A stretch of 64,000 nucleotides of DNA from Pseudactinotalea sp. HY158 (GTDB lineage: Bacteria; Actinomycetota; Actinomycetes; Actinomycetales; Beutenbergiaceae), in contig NZ_CP045920.1 in assembly GCF_009660225.1 (NCBI RefSeq), positions 3,484,079 through 3,548,078 on the forward strand, given 5' to 3'. Shown here piece by piece: positions 1-8,770 of the stretch. Below the pieces are notes generated by a model. It saw only the letters and a list, made by a program, of their open reading frames with translations, had not been told where the DNA came from and made no database searches. Position 1 is the first letter of the stretch, and the number at the start of each line of letters is the position of its first letter. A program made the position numbers and the translations under genes.

Positions 1-1194
1 GGTCACCCGGTTGCGGGAGCGGAAGGCGGCGGCGAGCCGGAGGGTCGCGGGCTCGATCGGCGGCAGCGTCACCGCGTCGTCGCCGGAGCGCACGGGCATG
101 GCCGACCGCAGCCGCGGATAGTAGGTGGCGTAGAACTCCGGGACGTCCGCCGGCGGGATCTCCAGGGCGCCGGCCTCGACGAGCCGGCGCTGCTCGGCAC
201 CGAAGGGGGTCGCCGTGGGCGTGAGGACGACGCGGACGGAGCGGTCCTCGAGCCGCGCCGCCCACAGGCCGTGGTCGCCGATGGGCGACCAGGTCGCGAG
301 TTCGCGCCCCTCGACGCCGACCCGAGGCTCGAGGCGCAGGCCGCCGTGGGAGCCGGGCAGCGCCGTCCATTCGACCACCGCGCCGGCCCCGGCGGCGACG
401 GAAACGGTCACGGCGCGGTCCAGGCCCACGAGCTCGATCCCGAGCTGCTCGGCGTCGGCGAGGAGGGTCCACAGCAGCGGGCTGCGGAAGTCCGCCAGCG
501 GCAGGCCCTCGGTGTCGACCCCGGCATAGCTCGTGCGGGTCGCGTCGTAGAGGCCGAGCAGCTGGCTGAACCACAGCAGCTGGTCGGGATCGAGGGAGAG
601 CCGGTGGATCTGGTGGGCGAGCGTGCGCCAGGTGAGGTTGCCCTTGATCCAGGCGCCGGACTTGCCCCGGCGCAGCGGGCGCACCGTGAGCGCGAGGGCC
701 TCCCCCGCGGCGACGAGCTCGCGCACCGGGCGGACCGAGGCGAACCGGTCGGCGCGCAGCGCGAATCCGAGCGCGAGCGGGGAGCGGTCGCGCGCCTCCG
801 CCCCGCCGATGCCCGCGAGCCGGCCGCGCCAGGAGTCGGCGATCGCCCCCTCCCCACCGGCAGCATTCGAGTCGGGGCCCGGGCCCGACTCGAGCGCGCG
901 CCAGTGGCAGCTGAGCATCGTGGCCACGGCGTGCTTGCAGGCGGAACCCACCGGGCAGCTGCAGGCCATGAACGCGGGCGACCAGGCGCCGTCCCCACGC
1001 TCGAGATCGACGCGGCAGCGGTACGGCGCGGCCGAGTTGCCGAGGACGACCGAGGTGAGCACGCCGTGCTCCGAGGACCAGGTCAGGCCCGCGACGGCGC
1101 CCTGGCCGGCGTACTGCTCGCCGCGGTCGAAGCTGCCGCGGTCGACCCGGGCGCGCACCGCGTCGACGTCGATCAGGGGCAGGGGGTCGGCCAC
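1..1194 (-). CDS. SNF2-family helicase with N-terminal SWIM zinc finger (3' part outside window)
   Basis: Only the N-terminal ~398 residues are present; the frame stays open to base 1. The protein begins VADPLPLIDVDAVRAR and carries a SWIM zinc finger at residues 78-88 (C78-x-C80-x5-C86-x-H88, local sequence ACSCPVGSACKHA). That finger, followed by a few hundred residues of beta-rich sequence, is the usual N-terminus of actinobacterial Swi2/Snf2-type DEAD/DEAH helicases of about 1100 residues, but the helicase motifs themselves lie off the window. The GTG at 1194 is the only start between the upstream in-frame stop (1207-1209) and the conserved region. It diverges from the MazG-like gene with only 36 bp between starts. 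Family assignment is inference from the SWIM motif and its position. Confidence 0.72.
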   Translation of the reverse strand, partial: MADPLPLIDVDAVRARVDRGSFDRGEQYAGQGAVAGLTWSSEHGVLTSVVLGNSAAPYRCRVDLERGDGAWSPAFMACSCPVGSACKHAVATMLSCHWRALESGPGPDSNAAGGEGAIADSWRGRLAGIGGAEARDRSPLALGFALRADRFASVRPVRELVAAGEALALTVRPLRRGKSGAWIKGNLTWRTLAHQIHRLSLDPDQLLWFSQLLGLYDATRTSYAGVDTEGLPLADFRSPLLWTLLADAEQLGIELVGLDRAVTVSVAAGAGAVVEWTALPGSHGGLRLEPRVGVEGRELATWSPIGDHGLWAARLEDRSVRVVLTPTATPFGAEQRRLVEAGALEIPPADVPEFYATYYPRLRSAMPVRSGDDAVTLPPIEPATLRLAAAFRSRNRVT

Positions 1195-1218
1195 CCGGAC
1201 ATGGTCTCACGGTCCCCC

Positions 1219-1224
1219 TAGGCT
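1219..1224 (+). promoter_or_regulatory. -10 hexamer of a leaderless promoter for the MazG-like gene
   Basis: TAGGCT ends 6 nt before the ATG at 1231, which places the expected transcription start on or next to the start codon. There is no Shine-Dalgarno sequence. Other genes in the window show the same spacing. Confidence 0.5.
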
Positions 1225-1230
1225 GGCACC

Positions 1231-1686
1231 ATGACCGATCCCGCCGATCTCGTGAGCCGCTTCCACGCCACCTACTCGCTGCCGGTGCGGCAGGGCCCGC
1301 CGACGGCCGACCTCGAGCGGATCCACCTGCGCATGGCGCTCGTCGCGGAGGAGTTCGCCGAGCTCGTGGGGGCCGTGTACGGCGAGGCGGCCGAGGCCGG
1401 GATGGTCGAGGCGTTCGAGCGCGCGCGGGCGGCGGACGCGGGCACGCGCGACGTGGTCGCCACCGCGGACGCACTCGGCGATCTCGTGTACGTGATCTAC
1501 GGGATGGCGCTCGAGTGCGGGATCCCGATGGACCGTGTGCTCGCGGAGATCCAGGCCTCGAACCTGTCGAAGCGCGGAGCCGGCGGCGAGCCGATCCTGC
1601 GCGCGGACGGGAAGGTTCTCAAGGGACCGGACTACTTTCCACCGCGGATCGATCGTGTGCTCGCCGAGGCCGCGGATCCGAGCTGA
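1231..1686 (+). CDS. MazG-like nucleotide pyrophosphohydrolase
   Basis: A 151-aa all-helical protein resembling the MazG/phosphoribosyl-ATP pyrophosphohydrolase-like superfamily. The metal-binding acidic residues are visible: E40-E41-x2-E44 in AEEFAEL and D80-x3-D84 in DALGDLVYVIYG. These enzymes cleave nucleoside triphosphates to monophosphate and pyrophosphate, usually as house-cleaning dimers; the substrate here cannot be read from sequence. The ATG start follows a TAGGCT -10 element by 6 nt, so the transcript is probably leaderless. The gene is monocistronic and convergent with a methyltransferase 56 bp downstream. Confidence 0.85.
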   Translation: MTDPADLVSRFHATYSLPVRQGPPTADLERIHLRMALVAEEFAELVGAVYGEAAEAGMVEAFERARAADAGTRDVVATADALGDLVYVIYGMALECGIPMDRVLAEIQASNLSKRGAGGEPILRADGKVLKGPDYFPPRIDRVLAEAADPS

Positions 1687-1742
1687 CGCCCGCCGGTATC
1701 ACGAGTCCTGACCGGCTCACACGTCCCGTCGGGCCCACCATG

Positions 1743-2366
1743 TCAGCGGGGTCGGCCGCTCCGCCCGCGCGTGAGGACGGCGACCAGGAAGCCGCTCTCG
1801 GGCGTGAACGGGCGTAGGTCCCAGCTCTCGTAGCGGCTCTCGACGTCGAGGCCGGCGGCGCCGACGTCGGTGAGGAAGTCCTCGATCAGGTAGCCGCGGC
1901 CGGCACCGAAGCCGGTGGCGATCCGTCCGCCGGGGGCGAGATGGTCGCGCAGCCGGGAGAGCACGCCCACGCGGGTGCTCGGCGCGAGGAAGGGCATGAC
2001 GTTCCCGGCCGCAACGATCGCGTCGAAGCCCGCCGGGACGCCGGCGGCCGGCAGGTCGAGCTCGGCCAGGTCGCCGACGATCCAGGTGCCGCCGGGGTGG
2101 TCGGCGCGGGCCGCCTCGATGAGGACCGGGTCGACGTCGACGCCGACGACCGTGTGCCCCTGGGCGAGGAGGTGCGGGGCGAGCCGGCCCGAGCCGCAGC
2201 CGGCGTCGAGGATCCGCGCGGCCCGCGGCACGAGGGCGTCCACGAGCCGGGCCTCGCCGGAGACGTCCTCCCCCGCGGCCGCCTTGGCGCGGAACCGCTC
2301 GACGAACCACCGGGAGTGATCGGGGTTCTCGGTGACCATCGTCTCCCAGCGCGACTTCTCGACCAT
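1743..2366 (-). CDS. Class I SAM-dependent methyltransferase
   Basis: A 207-aa protein with the glycine-rich SAM-binding motif I (ILDAGCGSGRLAPHL), an acidic residue ending strand 2 (VVGVDVDPVLIEAA) and the motif-IV stretch FDAIVAAGNVMPFLAP, i.e. the Methyltransf_25/11 fold. The acceptor substrate is unknown. A longer frame opens upstream, but ATG 2366 (MVEKSRWE) is preferred: a TAGCCT -10 hexamer ends 7 nt upstream, a GAGGGG stretch is also present, and the extra N-terminus would be unlike the family. It is divergent from the ABC/YhgE pair and convergent with the MazG-like gene. Confidence 0.82.
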   Translation of the reverse strand: MVEKSRWETMVTENPDHSRWFVERFRAKAAAGEDVSGEARLVDALVPRAARILDAGCGSGRLAPHLLAQGHTVVGVDVDPVLIEAARADHPGGTWIVGDLAELDLPAAGVPAGFDAIVAAGNVMPFLAPSTRVGVLSRLRDHLAPGGRIATGFGAGRGYLIEDFLTDVGAAGLDVESRYESWDLRPFTPESGFLVAVLTRGRSGRPR

Positions 2367-2436
2367 GCCCCTCAGGCTACGGCGCCCGTGCACGCGCGAC
2401 CGGGCGGAAGGTCCCATCGGCCGCATCCGGCAGCTA

Positions 2437-2457
2437 CCCGGTACCGTCGGTACGGGG
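2437..2457. promoter_or_regulatory. Palindromic candidate operator
   Basis: An imperfect 21-bp palindrome, CCCGGTACC-N3-GGTACGGGG, lies between the divergent methyltransferase and ABC-ATPase genes. It is about 70-90 bp from the methyltransferase start and about 120 bp from the ABC gene. It looks like a dimeric regulator site; no regulator gene is adjacent. Confidence 0.3.
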
Positions 2458-2580
2458 AACTGTGCCCGGAACCACACCGCTCCGGGCCCCGACCCGGCCC
2501 ACACTCGCGTGCTCCCGGCGTAGATTCGCGCGGTCCGTAGTGCTCAACCGGCGCCGGCGCGCCGTTCGAGGAGTGTGCCC

Positions 2581-3450
2581 ATGTCCCCCGAGTCTCCCGC
2601 CGAGCCCGCCGAGCCCACCGAGGCGATCGGGCCGGATTCGCCGATCGAGGCGAGTGCGCCGACCGAGGCGAGTGCGCCGACCGAAGCGGATGCGCCGGCC
2701 GAGCCCACCGACCCGACCGAGGCGGATGAGCCGGCCGGGCCGGATGCGCCCACCGAGCCGGAGGAACCGGCCGAACCGGCCGAACCGGAGGCGCCGGTCG
2801 AGCCGCAGCCCGCCGTCCGGCTCGAGGGGGCCGGACTGCGCAGCGGCCGCGGCTGGGTGTTCCGAGACGTCTCGTTCACGGCGCACACGGGCACGACCAC
2901 GACCCTGACCGGCCCCTCGGGCAGTGGCCGCTCCACCGCGCTGCTCGCGTGCGCGGGGCGACTCGACCTGACAACGGGGAGCGCCGCCGTCCATCCGCCG
3001 AGGCGGCGGGTGCGCGACCACGTGAACGTGGCCCGGATCGCGGGCGTGATCGGGCTGGATCCGCAGCTGAGCGTCGCCGACAACGTGAACGACGCCGCCG
3101 ACTGGGCCCGGTTGCGACGGACGCAGGCCCGGGATCTGCTCGCCACCTGGCGCAGCCGCCTCGACCTGCAGTTGCCCTCGCGGCTCCCGGCCGGCGAGCT
3201 CGCCGCCGACGAACTCACGCTGCTGCACCTGCTGTGCGCCACGCTCGGGAACCCGCGGGCGATCGTGCTCGACGACTTCGACGCCAACCTGACGATCCCC
3301 CAGATCGCGCGCCTGTGGAAGCTCACGGCTCGGGTCGCCGCGGGCCGCGTGAGCGCGCCGGTGGCCGTGATCGTGAGCACGGTGGCCGCGCTGCCGCCGG
3401 CCGGCGAACGAGTGATCCACCTCGGCGACGCGAACGGAGCAGCCGCATGA
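2581..3450 (+). CDS. ABC-transporter ATPase-like protein with acidic Pro/Glu-rich N-terminus
   Basis: A 289-aa protein. Residues ~1-78 are a low-complexity tract of EP/EA/PTEA repeats. Residues ~80-285 resemble an ABC ATPase with Walker A GPSGSGRST and a Walker-B-like AIVLDDFD. The signature loop is degenerate (PAGELAADE where LSGGQ is expected), so catalysis may be impaired or depend on a partner. The stop overlaps the start of the downstream YhgE/Pip membrane gene (ATGA), so the two are translationally coupled and probably form one transport or export complex. GAGGAG 8 nt before ATG 2581 supports this start over GTG 2575. A TAGATT -10-like element lies at 2521-2526. Confidence 0.7.
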   Translation: MSPESPAEPAEPTEAIGPDSPIEASAPTEASAPTEADAPAEPTDPTEADEPAGPDAPTEPEEPAEPAEPEAPVEPQPAVRLEGAGLRSGRGWVFRDVSFTAHTGTTTTLTGPSGSGRSTALLACAGRLDLTTGSAAVHPPRRRVRDHVNVARIAGVIGLDPQLSVADNVNDAADWARLRRTQARDLLATWRSRLDLQLPSRLPAGELAADELTLLHLLCATLGNPRAIVLDDFDANLTIPQIARLWKLTARVAAGRVSAPVAVIVSTVAALPPAGERVIHLGDANGAAA

Positions 3451-5387
3451 GAACCCTGCGCCTGGCGATGACCGAGATCACGCGCCATCACCGCCCGCTC
3501 CACCGCCTCGCGGTGCTCTTCCTGCTCATCGTGCCGAGCCTGTACGGCGCGCTGTACCTGTGGTCGAACTGGGACCCGTACGGGCGCCTCGACGATGTGC
3601 CGGTCGCCGTGGTCAACCACGACGTGCCGGTGACCGTCGACGGCACCGAGGTCGCTGCCGGGGACCAGCTGGTCGAGAACCTGTTCGCCGACCCGGTCTT
3701 CGGGTGGGAGCTGACCGACGAGGCAAGCGCCGCCGACGGGCTCGCCCGGGGCGACTACTACCTGACGATCACGATCCCGGCCACGTTCTCCGCGGACCTG
3801 GCCTCCGGGGCCGAGGGCACCCCGCGCCGGGCGGTCGTCGACATGCGCCGCGACGACGCGAACGGCTTCGTGGTCGGCATCATGGCCGAGACCGTGCAGA
3901 AGCAGCTGCACGACCAGATCAACTCGGCCGCCACCCAGGCCTATTTCGAGTCGGTCTACGGCGATCTCGACGCGCTCCGCGGCGGCCTCGTGCAGCTTCA
4001 GGACGGCGCCCACGACCTGGCCGCGGGCCTTACCGACGCCGTGGACGGCTCGGCGGAGTTGGCCGGCGGGCTCACCGACGCCGTCGACGGCTCGGCGCAG
4101 CTCGCCGACGGGGCGGCCCAGGTCGCCGACGGCACCCAACAGATCGCGGACGTGATCAACCCGGTCGCCGACGTCATCGCCCCCGCGATCCCGGGGATCG
4201 CCGCCGAGTCCGAGGACCTCGCGGGCAGTGCCGCGGAGCTGACCGGCCTCGTCTCCGGTGCCGGTGACACGCTCCACTCCCGCACCGAGGCCGTGACCGG
4301 CGCCCTGACCGACTACCTCGCCGCCCATCCGGAGGCGGGCGAGGACCCGCTCTTCGCCGCCGTCACCGATGCGGCCACCCGGGTGGAGGAGCGCACCGGC
4401 GAGATCGCCGGCGTCGCGGACGACGTGGACGAGGGGGCCCGGACGATCCACGACGCGACCCGCGAGATCGTGGCCGCCGCCCCGAACCTGCAGGCCGAGG
4501 TGACCGACGGCCGGGCGCGGATCAACGACCTCAACGACGGCGCCCACCAGGTCGCCGACGGGGCCGCCGAACTCGCCTCGCAGCTCCGGCCCGCACGCGA
4601 CGGCGCGGGCGAGCTCGCCGCCGGGCTCGCGGGCGCCGGTCCGGGCTCGGCCGACCTGGCCGCGGGGGTGGACCACCTCGTGGCCGCCGTGCCCGCGCTC
4701 GATCCGCAGACCCGGGAGGCGAACGCCCAGATCCTGGGGAACCCGACCGAGGTGAACCTGGCCGTGGACAACCCGGCGCACGTGTACGGGCGCGGGCTCG
4801 CGCCGTTCTTCTTCGCGATCGCGCTGTGGGTGTTCGGGATCGTCGTGTTCCTCGTGCTGCGTCCGACCACCGGGCGGGCGCTGGCGAGCCCGGCGAACCC
4901 GGTGCGGATCCAGCTCGTGGGCTGGCTGCCGATCCTCGGACTGGGGCTCGTCGGCTCCTATCTGCTGCTGGCGATCTCGTGGTTCGCGCTCGGCCTCGAT
5001 CCGGTCGACCCGGCCGGATCGGTGCTCGTGGTCACCGTGACCGTGGCGCTGTTCACCCTCATCGCCCACCTGGCCCGCAACGCCCTCGGGCTCGTGGGAT
5101 CCGCCGTGCTGCTCGTGCTGCTCATGCTGCAGCTCATCTCCTCCGCAGGGATCTATCCCGTGGAGACCCTGCCCGGGCTGCTCCAGGCGATCCATCCCTA
5201 CCTGCCGATGAGCTACGTGGTGGACGCGTTCCGGATCGTGTTCACGGGCGGCTCCGGGGCCAAGCTCGCCCAGGACCTGGCGATCCTCGCCGGCCTGGCC
5301 GCGGTGGTCTTCGCCGCCGGGGCGCTGCTCGTCGCCCGCAAACGCACGTGGTCACTGCTCACGGTGCATCCGCCGCTGGCCGAGTGA
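3447..5387 (+). CDS. YhgE/Pip family ABC-2-type membrane protein
   Basis: 646 aa. An N-terminal membrane segment with the family hallmark (IVPSLYGALYLWSNWDPYG, then VPVAVVNHDVPV) is followed by a ~400-residue extracellular region and about five C-terminal membrane segments. The extracellular region is rich in short repeats such as GLTDAVDGSAELAGG and QVADGTQQIAD. This is the architecture of the YhgE/Pip proteins (phage-infection protein, EsaA relatives), which are distant ABC-2 permeases. ATG 3447 overlaps the preceding ATPase-like gene's stop. Substrate unknown. A long inverted repeat just downstream probably ends the transcript. Confidence 0.85.
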   Translation: MRTLRLAMTEITRHHRPLHRLAVLFLLIVPSLYGALYLWSNWDPYGRLDDVPVAVVNHDVPVTVDGTEVAAGDQLVENLFADPVFGWELTDEASAADGLARGDYYLTITIPATFSADLASGAEGTPRRAVVDMRRDDANGFVVGIMAETVQKQLHDQINSAATQAYFESVYGDLDALRGGLVQLQDGAHDLAAGLTDAVDGSAELAGGLTDAVDGSAQLADGAAQVADGTQQIADVINPVADVIAPAIPGIAAESEDLAGSAAELTGLVSGAGDTLHSRTEAVTGALTDYLAAHPEAGEDPLFAAVTDAATRVEERTGEIAGVADDVDEGARTIHDATREIVAAAPNLQAEVTDGRARINDLNDGAHQVADGAAELASQLRPARDGAGELAAGLAGAGPGSADLAAGVDHLVAAVPALDPQTREANAQILGNPTEVNLAVDNPAHVYGRGLAPFFFAIALWVFGIVVFLVLRPTTGRALASPANPVRIQLVGWLPILGLGLVGSYLLLAISWFALGLDPVDPAGSVLVVTVTVALFTLIAHLARNALGLVGSAVLLVLLMLQLISSAGIYPVETLPGLLQAIHPYLPMSYVVDAFRIVFTGGSGAKLAQDLAILAGLAAVVFAAGALLVARKRTWSLLTVHPPLAE

Positions 5388-5393
5388 CCCGCC

Positions 5394-5441
5394 CCGAGCG
5401 GTGGAGGCCGATCGCCACTCGGCTGCGGTTCCACCGCTCGG
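5394..5441 (+). terminator. Stem-loop after YhgE/Pip gene
   Basis: A perfect 12-bp inverted repeat (CCGAGCGGTGGA with TCCACCGCTCGG) with a 24-nt loop starts 6 bp after the stop codon. No U-tract follows, as is common in high-GC actinobacteria. Confidence 0.55.
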
Positions 5442-5445
5442 AGCG

Positions 5446-5451
5446 TAAAAT
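5446..5451 (+). promoter_or_regulatory. -10 element for the ATP-grasp/alpha-E operon
   Basis: TAAAAT stands out in otherwise GC-rich sequence immediately after the upstream hairpin and 46 bp before the ATG at 5498. No convincing -35 was seen. Confidence 0.45.
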
Positions 5452-5497
5452 GCGGGCAGGAGAGGCGGCGTCGTCGCAGCCACGCGAAGGGGAGGCC

Positions 5498-7783
5498 ATG
5501 ACCAACCTTCTGGCCGCATATCAGGCCGGCACCCGGCCGCCGGCGGCCGCGCACGACGAACTGCTCGACGCCAGTGCCGCGGCCCGGTCCGCCTGGGACC
5601 TGCTCGCCACCGACCCCGGGCTCTCCTCCCCGGCCGCGCTCGCCCAACGGCAGGCCGACCTGACGGGGATCCTCGTGGAGGAGGGGGTGCGGGCCGGGGT
5701 CGCCGACATCCGCGACTGGACCCTCGACCCGCTCCCGGTCATCCTCGACGAGCAGGAGTGGCAGCACCTGGCCGCGGGCCTGGCCCAGCGCGCCGAGCTG
5801 CTCGACGCGATCCTGACCGACCTGTACCGCGAGCGCCGGCTGCTCACCGAGGGGGTGCTGCCGGCCGAGCTCGTGCTCGGCCACCCCGGGTTCCTGCGGG
5901 CGGCCGACGGGATCAGGGTGCCCGGCCCGCACCAGCTGTTCATGACCGGCAGCGAGATCGCCCGGCGCGACGACGGCACCTGGCTCGTCACCGAGATCGG
6001 GACCGACCTGCCCCGGGGCCTCGGATTCGCCCTGACGACCCGGCGGGCGGTCTCGCGGGTGCTCGCCGAGGGCTACCGGCACATGCCGATCCGCCGCGTC
6101 GGGCCGTTCTTCCGTACGGTCCGCGACTCCCTCGGCGCCCTCGCCCCGCACGGCGCGAAGCGGCCCCGGATGGCGATGCTCGTGCCCCAGCCGCCCGGGC
6201 TCGACCAGTTGCACCTGGCGGACGCCCTCGGCCTGCCCGTGGTCGACGCCGGCGACCTGCACATGGCCGACGGGCGGGTGTGGATGCGCTCGGTCGGCGA
6301 CATGGAGCCGGTGGACGTGTTGCTGCGCCAGGTCGACTCCGCCCGCAGCGACCCGGTCGACCTGTACAGCCAGTCGGTCTCCGGGGTGCCCGGCCTGCTC
6401 GAGGCGGCCCATCACGGGGCCGTGAGCGTGGTCAACCCGATCGGATCGGCCGTGCTGGAGAACCCGGCGCTGCTCAGCTACCTGCCGGCCGCCGCCCGCA
6501 CCCTCCTCTCCCAGGAGCTGCTGCTGCCCTCGGTGCCCACGCACTGGTGCGGGGAGCGGGAGATGGGTTCGCACGTGATCGCGCACCTGCACGAGCTCGT
6601 GGTCACGTGCACCTCGACCGGGCACCAGTACCGGGGCTGGGAGCTGAGCACCGCCGAGCGCACCGATCTCGCCGTGCGGATCGCGGCCATGCCCCACGAC
6701 TGGGTGGGCCAGGAGCCGGTCGAGCTCGCGACCACCCCGATGCTCGGTCCGCTCGGGCTCACCCCGGCCGTCACGAGCATCCGCACCTTCACCGTGGCCA
6801 CCGCCGCCGGGTTCGAGGTGCTGCCCGGGGGCGTGGCCACGACGGGGCCGCTGCCCGGCCGGCTCACGGGCTCGGGGCATGCGAAGGACGTGTGGGTCCT
6901 GTCCGCCACCCCGCCCGACGACGCCCTCGAACCCGGGCTGCTCACCGGCCCGATCCCGCTCAGCGCCGCCTCGGCCGGGAGCCTCTTCCGGTTCGGCGTG
7001 CTGCTCGAGCGCACCGAGGCCCAGCTGCGGCGCCAGCGGGCCGCCGTCGAGGACGAGGCCGCCCTGACCGGGCTCATCGACGCCGCCCCGGAGGCGACCG
7101 CCGCCGCCCTCGGGCGCCTCGGCCGGGCCGCCCAGGCCGTGCGGGAGCACCTCACCCCCGAGGCCTGGCGCACCCTCACCATGCTCGACGAGCCGGGCGC
7201 GATCGCCGACCGGCTCGTCGCCATGGCCGCCTTCTCCGGGGTGCTCGCCGAATCCGTCGTCCGCGACGACGGCTGGCGCGCGCTCGATATGGGACGGCGC
7301 CTGGCTCGCTCCGAATTCCTCGTCACCTCCGTCGCGGCCGTGCTCGTCACGCCCGCCGACTACTCGCTCGAGGCGGACCGGATCGCGGCCCTCGCGCGGA
7401 TGCACGACATCGCCCTGTCGCATCGGCGTCAGAGTCACGAGCACCCGCCGCTGCCGGCGCTGCTCGACCTGCTGCTGGCGGACCGCACGAATCCGCGCTC
7501 GCTCACGTATTCGCTCGAACGGTTCGGCGAGGACCTCGAGCGGCTGCCGCGACCGCACGAGGCGAGCGGCGTCGTCCAGGAGCAGCTCTCGAGCATCCTG
7601 CGCGAGCTCACCCGGGAGATCGACGGCGCCTGGCTCGCGGAGGCGGACTCCACGGGGCGGCTGCGCCACCTGGAGGACCTGACCGAGTCGGTGCGCTGGC
7701 GGGTGGGTGCGCTCATGAGCACGCTCGACCGCTGGTCGCCCGCGGATGCGGTGCTGTGGTCCGGGGGAGGCGACGATGACTGA
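5498..7783 (+). CDS. Circularly permuted ATP-grasp / alpha-E domain fusion protein
   Basis: 761 aa. Residues ~60-440 match the circularly permuted type 2 ATP-grasp fold (DUF404/DUF407), for example ILDEQEWQHLAAGLAQRAELLDAIL and RVPGPHQLFMTGSEIARRDDG. Residues ~480-755 form the all-helical alpha-E domain (DUF403; LARSEFLVTSVAAVLV, NPRSLTYSLERFGEDLERLP). These families are predicted amide-bond-forming enzymes; they are often separate genes, so the fusion is notable. The gene's last 8 bases overlap the downstream transglutaminase-fold gene, a conserved partnership. Start ATG 5498 is preceded by AAGGGGAGG. The peptide substrate is unknown; the role is inferred from family precedents. Confidence 0.88.
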   Translation: MTNLLAAYQAGTRPPAAAHDELLDASAAARSAWDLLATDPGLSSPAALAQRQADLTGILVEEGVRAGVADIRDWTLDPLPVILDEQEWQHLAAGLAQRAELLDAILTDLYRERRLLTEGVLPAELVLGHPGFLRAADGIRVPGPHQLFMTGSEIARRDDGTWLVTEIGTDLPRGLGFALTTRRAVSRVLAEGYRHMPIRRVGPFFRTVRDSLGALAPHGAKRPRMAMLVPQPPGLDQLHLADALGLPVVDAGDLHMADGRVWMRSVGDMEPVDVLLRQVDSARSDPVDLYSQSVSGVPGLLEAAHHGAVSVVNPIGSAVLENPALLSYLPAAARTLLSQELLLPSVPTHWCGEREMGSHVIAHLHELVVTCTSTGHQYRGWELSTAERTDLAVRIAAMPHDWVGQEPVELATTPMLGPLGLTPAVTSIRTFTVATAAGFEVLPGGVATTGPLPGRLTGSGHAKDVWVLSATPPDDALEPGLLTGPIPLSAASAGSLFRFGVLLERTEAQLRRQRAAVEDEAALTGLIDAAPEATAAALGRLGRAAQAVREHLTPEAWRTLTMLDEPGAIADRLVAMAAFSGVLAESVVRDDGWRALDMGRRLARSEFLVTSVAAVLVTPADYSLEADRIAALARMHDIALSHRRQSHEHPPLPALLDLLLADRTNPRSLTYSLERFGEDLERLPRPHEASGVVQEQLSSILRELTREIDGAWLAEADSTGRLRHLEDLTESVRWRVGALMSTLDRWSPADAVLWSGGGDDD

Positions 7784-8726
7784 GGGCGTCTTCTTCGCCA
7801 TCACCCACCGTGCGGATCAGCGGTATCGGCGGCCGGTCACCTCGGCGTACGGGCGGTTGCTGCTCACGCCCCGGGCGGGCGGCGGGCAGCGGGTGCATGC
7901 CGCCGCGGTGACGATCGATCCGGAGCCCGACCGGCGGCAGGTGCGCCGGGACTTCCACGGCAACATGTCCACGTTCATCCAGCTGACCCAGCCGTACGAC
8001 CGGCTGACCATCTCGGCCGAATCGATCGTCGAGCTGACCCGGCGCCCACCCGACCCCGCCTCGCTGCCGCGGCTGAGCTGGGAGCACACGGCCCAGGCGG
8101 TGCGCACCGTGCTCGACGCGGAGGGGACCGGCCATGCGGGCAGCGTGAGCGCGGCGCTCGCCGTCGCCGAATCACGACTCGGCTCCCCGCTCGTGACGCC
8201 GAGCGAGGAGTTCCGGGAGTTCGCGGCGCCCTCGTTCCGGCCCGGGCGCCCGCTGGTCGACGTCGCGGGGGAGCTGAGCATGCGGGTGGCGGGCTCGGTG
8301 CGGATCGTCCCCACGGCCCGCGCCGGCCCGCAGGGTGCCTCGACCGCGCTGCGGGAGGCGACGGGCACGGTGAACGACGCCGCCCATCTGCTCCTCGCCG
8401 CGGCGCGGTCGATGGGGCTCGCGGCCCGGTATCTCACGGGCTATCGCTTCGATCAGGCCTCGGGCGCCGGCGAGCTGCACGCCTGGGCGTCGCTGTGGGT
8501 GCCCGGGGGCGGCTGGATCCACGTGGATCCGAGCCGAGGCGGGTTCGTCGACCTCGACTACGTGGCGCTCGGCTGGGGTCGGGACGCCTGGGACGTGCTG
8601 CCGCTGCGGGGGGTGGCCTACGGGTCGGAGCTCGCGGGCCGCCCCGAGGTCGAGGTGACCATGCGATCCCTCAGCCCGGAGGAGGCGGCCGAGCTCGCCG
8701 TCGGGGTGCGCACGGGATCGCGGTGA
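7776..8726 (+). CDS. Transglutaminase-fold protein lacking the catalytic cysteine
   Basis: 316 aa with the bacterial transglutaminase N-terminal domain (residues ~1-100) and a transglutaminase core (~150-270). In active relatives the core begins G-x-C-x-D-x-A-H; here it reads GTVNDAAH, so residue 199 is Val instead of Cys. The His (H235 in GELHAWASLWVPGGGW) and Asp (D251 in HVDPS) are retained. It is therefore predicted to be non-catalytic as a protease or transglutaminase and may act as a peptide-binding partner of the overlapping ATP-grasp/alpha-E protein. GGGGGAGG lies just before ATG 7776, and the start overlaps the upstream stop by 8 bp. Confidence 0.82.
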   Translation: MTEGVFFAITHRADQRYRRPVTSAYGRLLLTPRAGGGQRVHAAAVTIDPEPDRRQVRRDFHGNMSTFIQLTQPYDRLTISAESIVELTRRPPDPASLPRLSWEHTAQAVRTVLDAEGTGHAGSVSAALAVAESRLGSPLVTPSEEFREFAAPSFRPGRPLVDVAGELSMRVAGSVRIVPTARAGPQGASTALREATGTVNDAAHLLLAAARSMGLAARYLTGYRFDQASGAGELHAWASLWVPGGGWIHVDPSRGGFVDLDYVALGWGRDAWDVLPLRGVAYGSELAGRPEVEVTMRSLSPEEAAELAVGVRTGSR

Positions 8727-8770
8727 GGTCGCCCGGCACGGACCTCGAGACCGCCGGCCCGGGCATGGGT

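Noticed and set aside
2544-7804. Two long minus-strand frames opposite the YhgE/Pip and ATP-grasp genes
   Set aside because: They are low-complexity translations rich in G, R, H and V that mirror strongly supported plus-strand genes with ribosome sites and family motifs.
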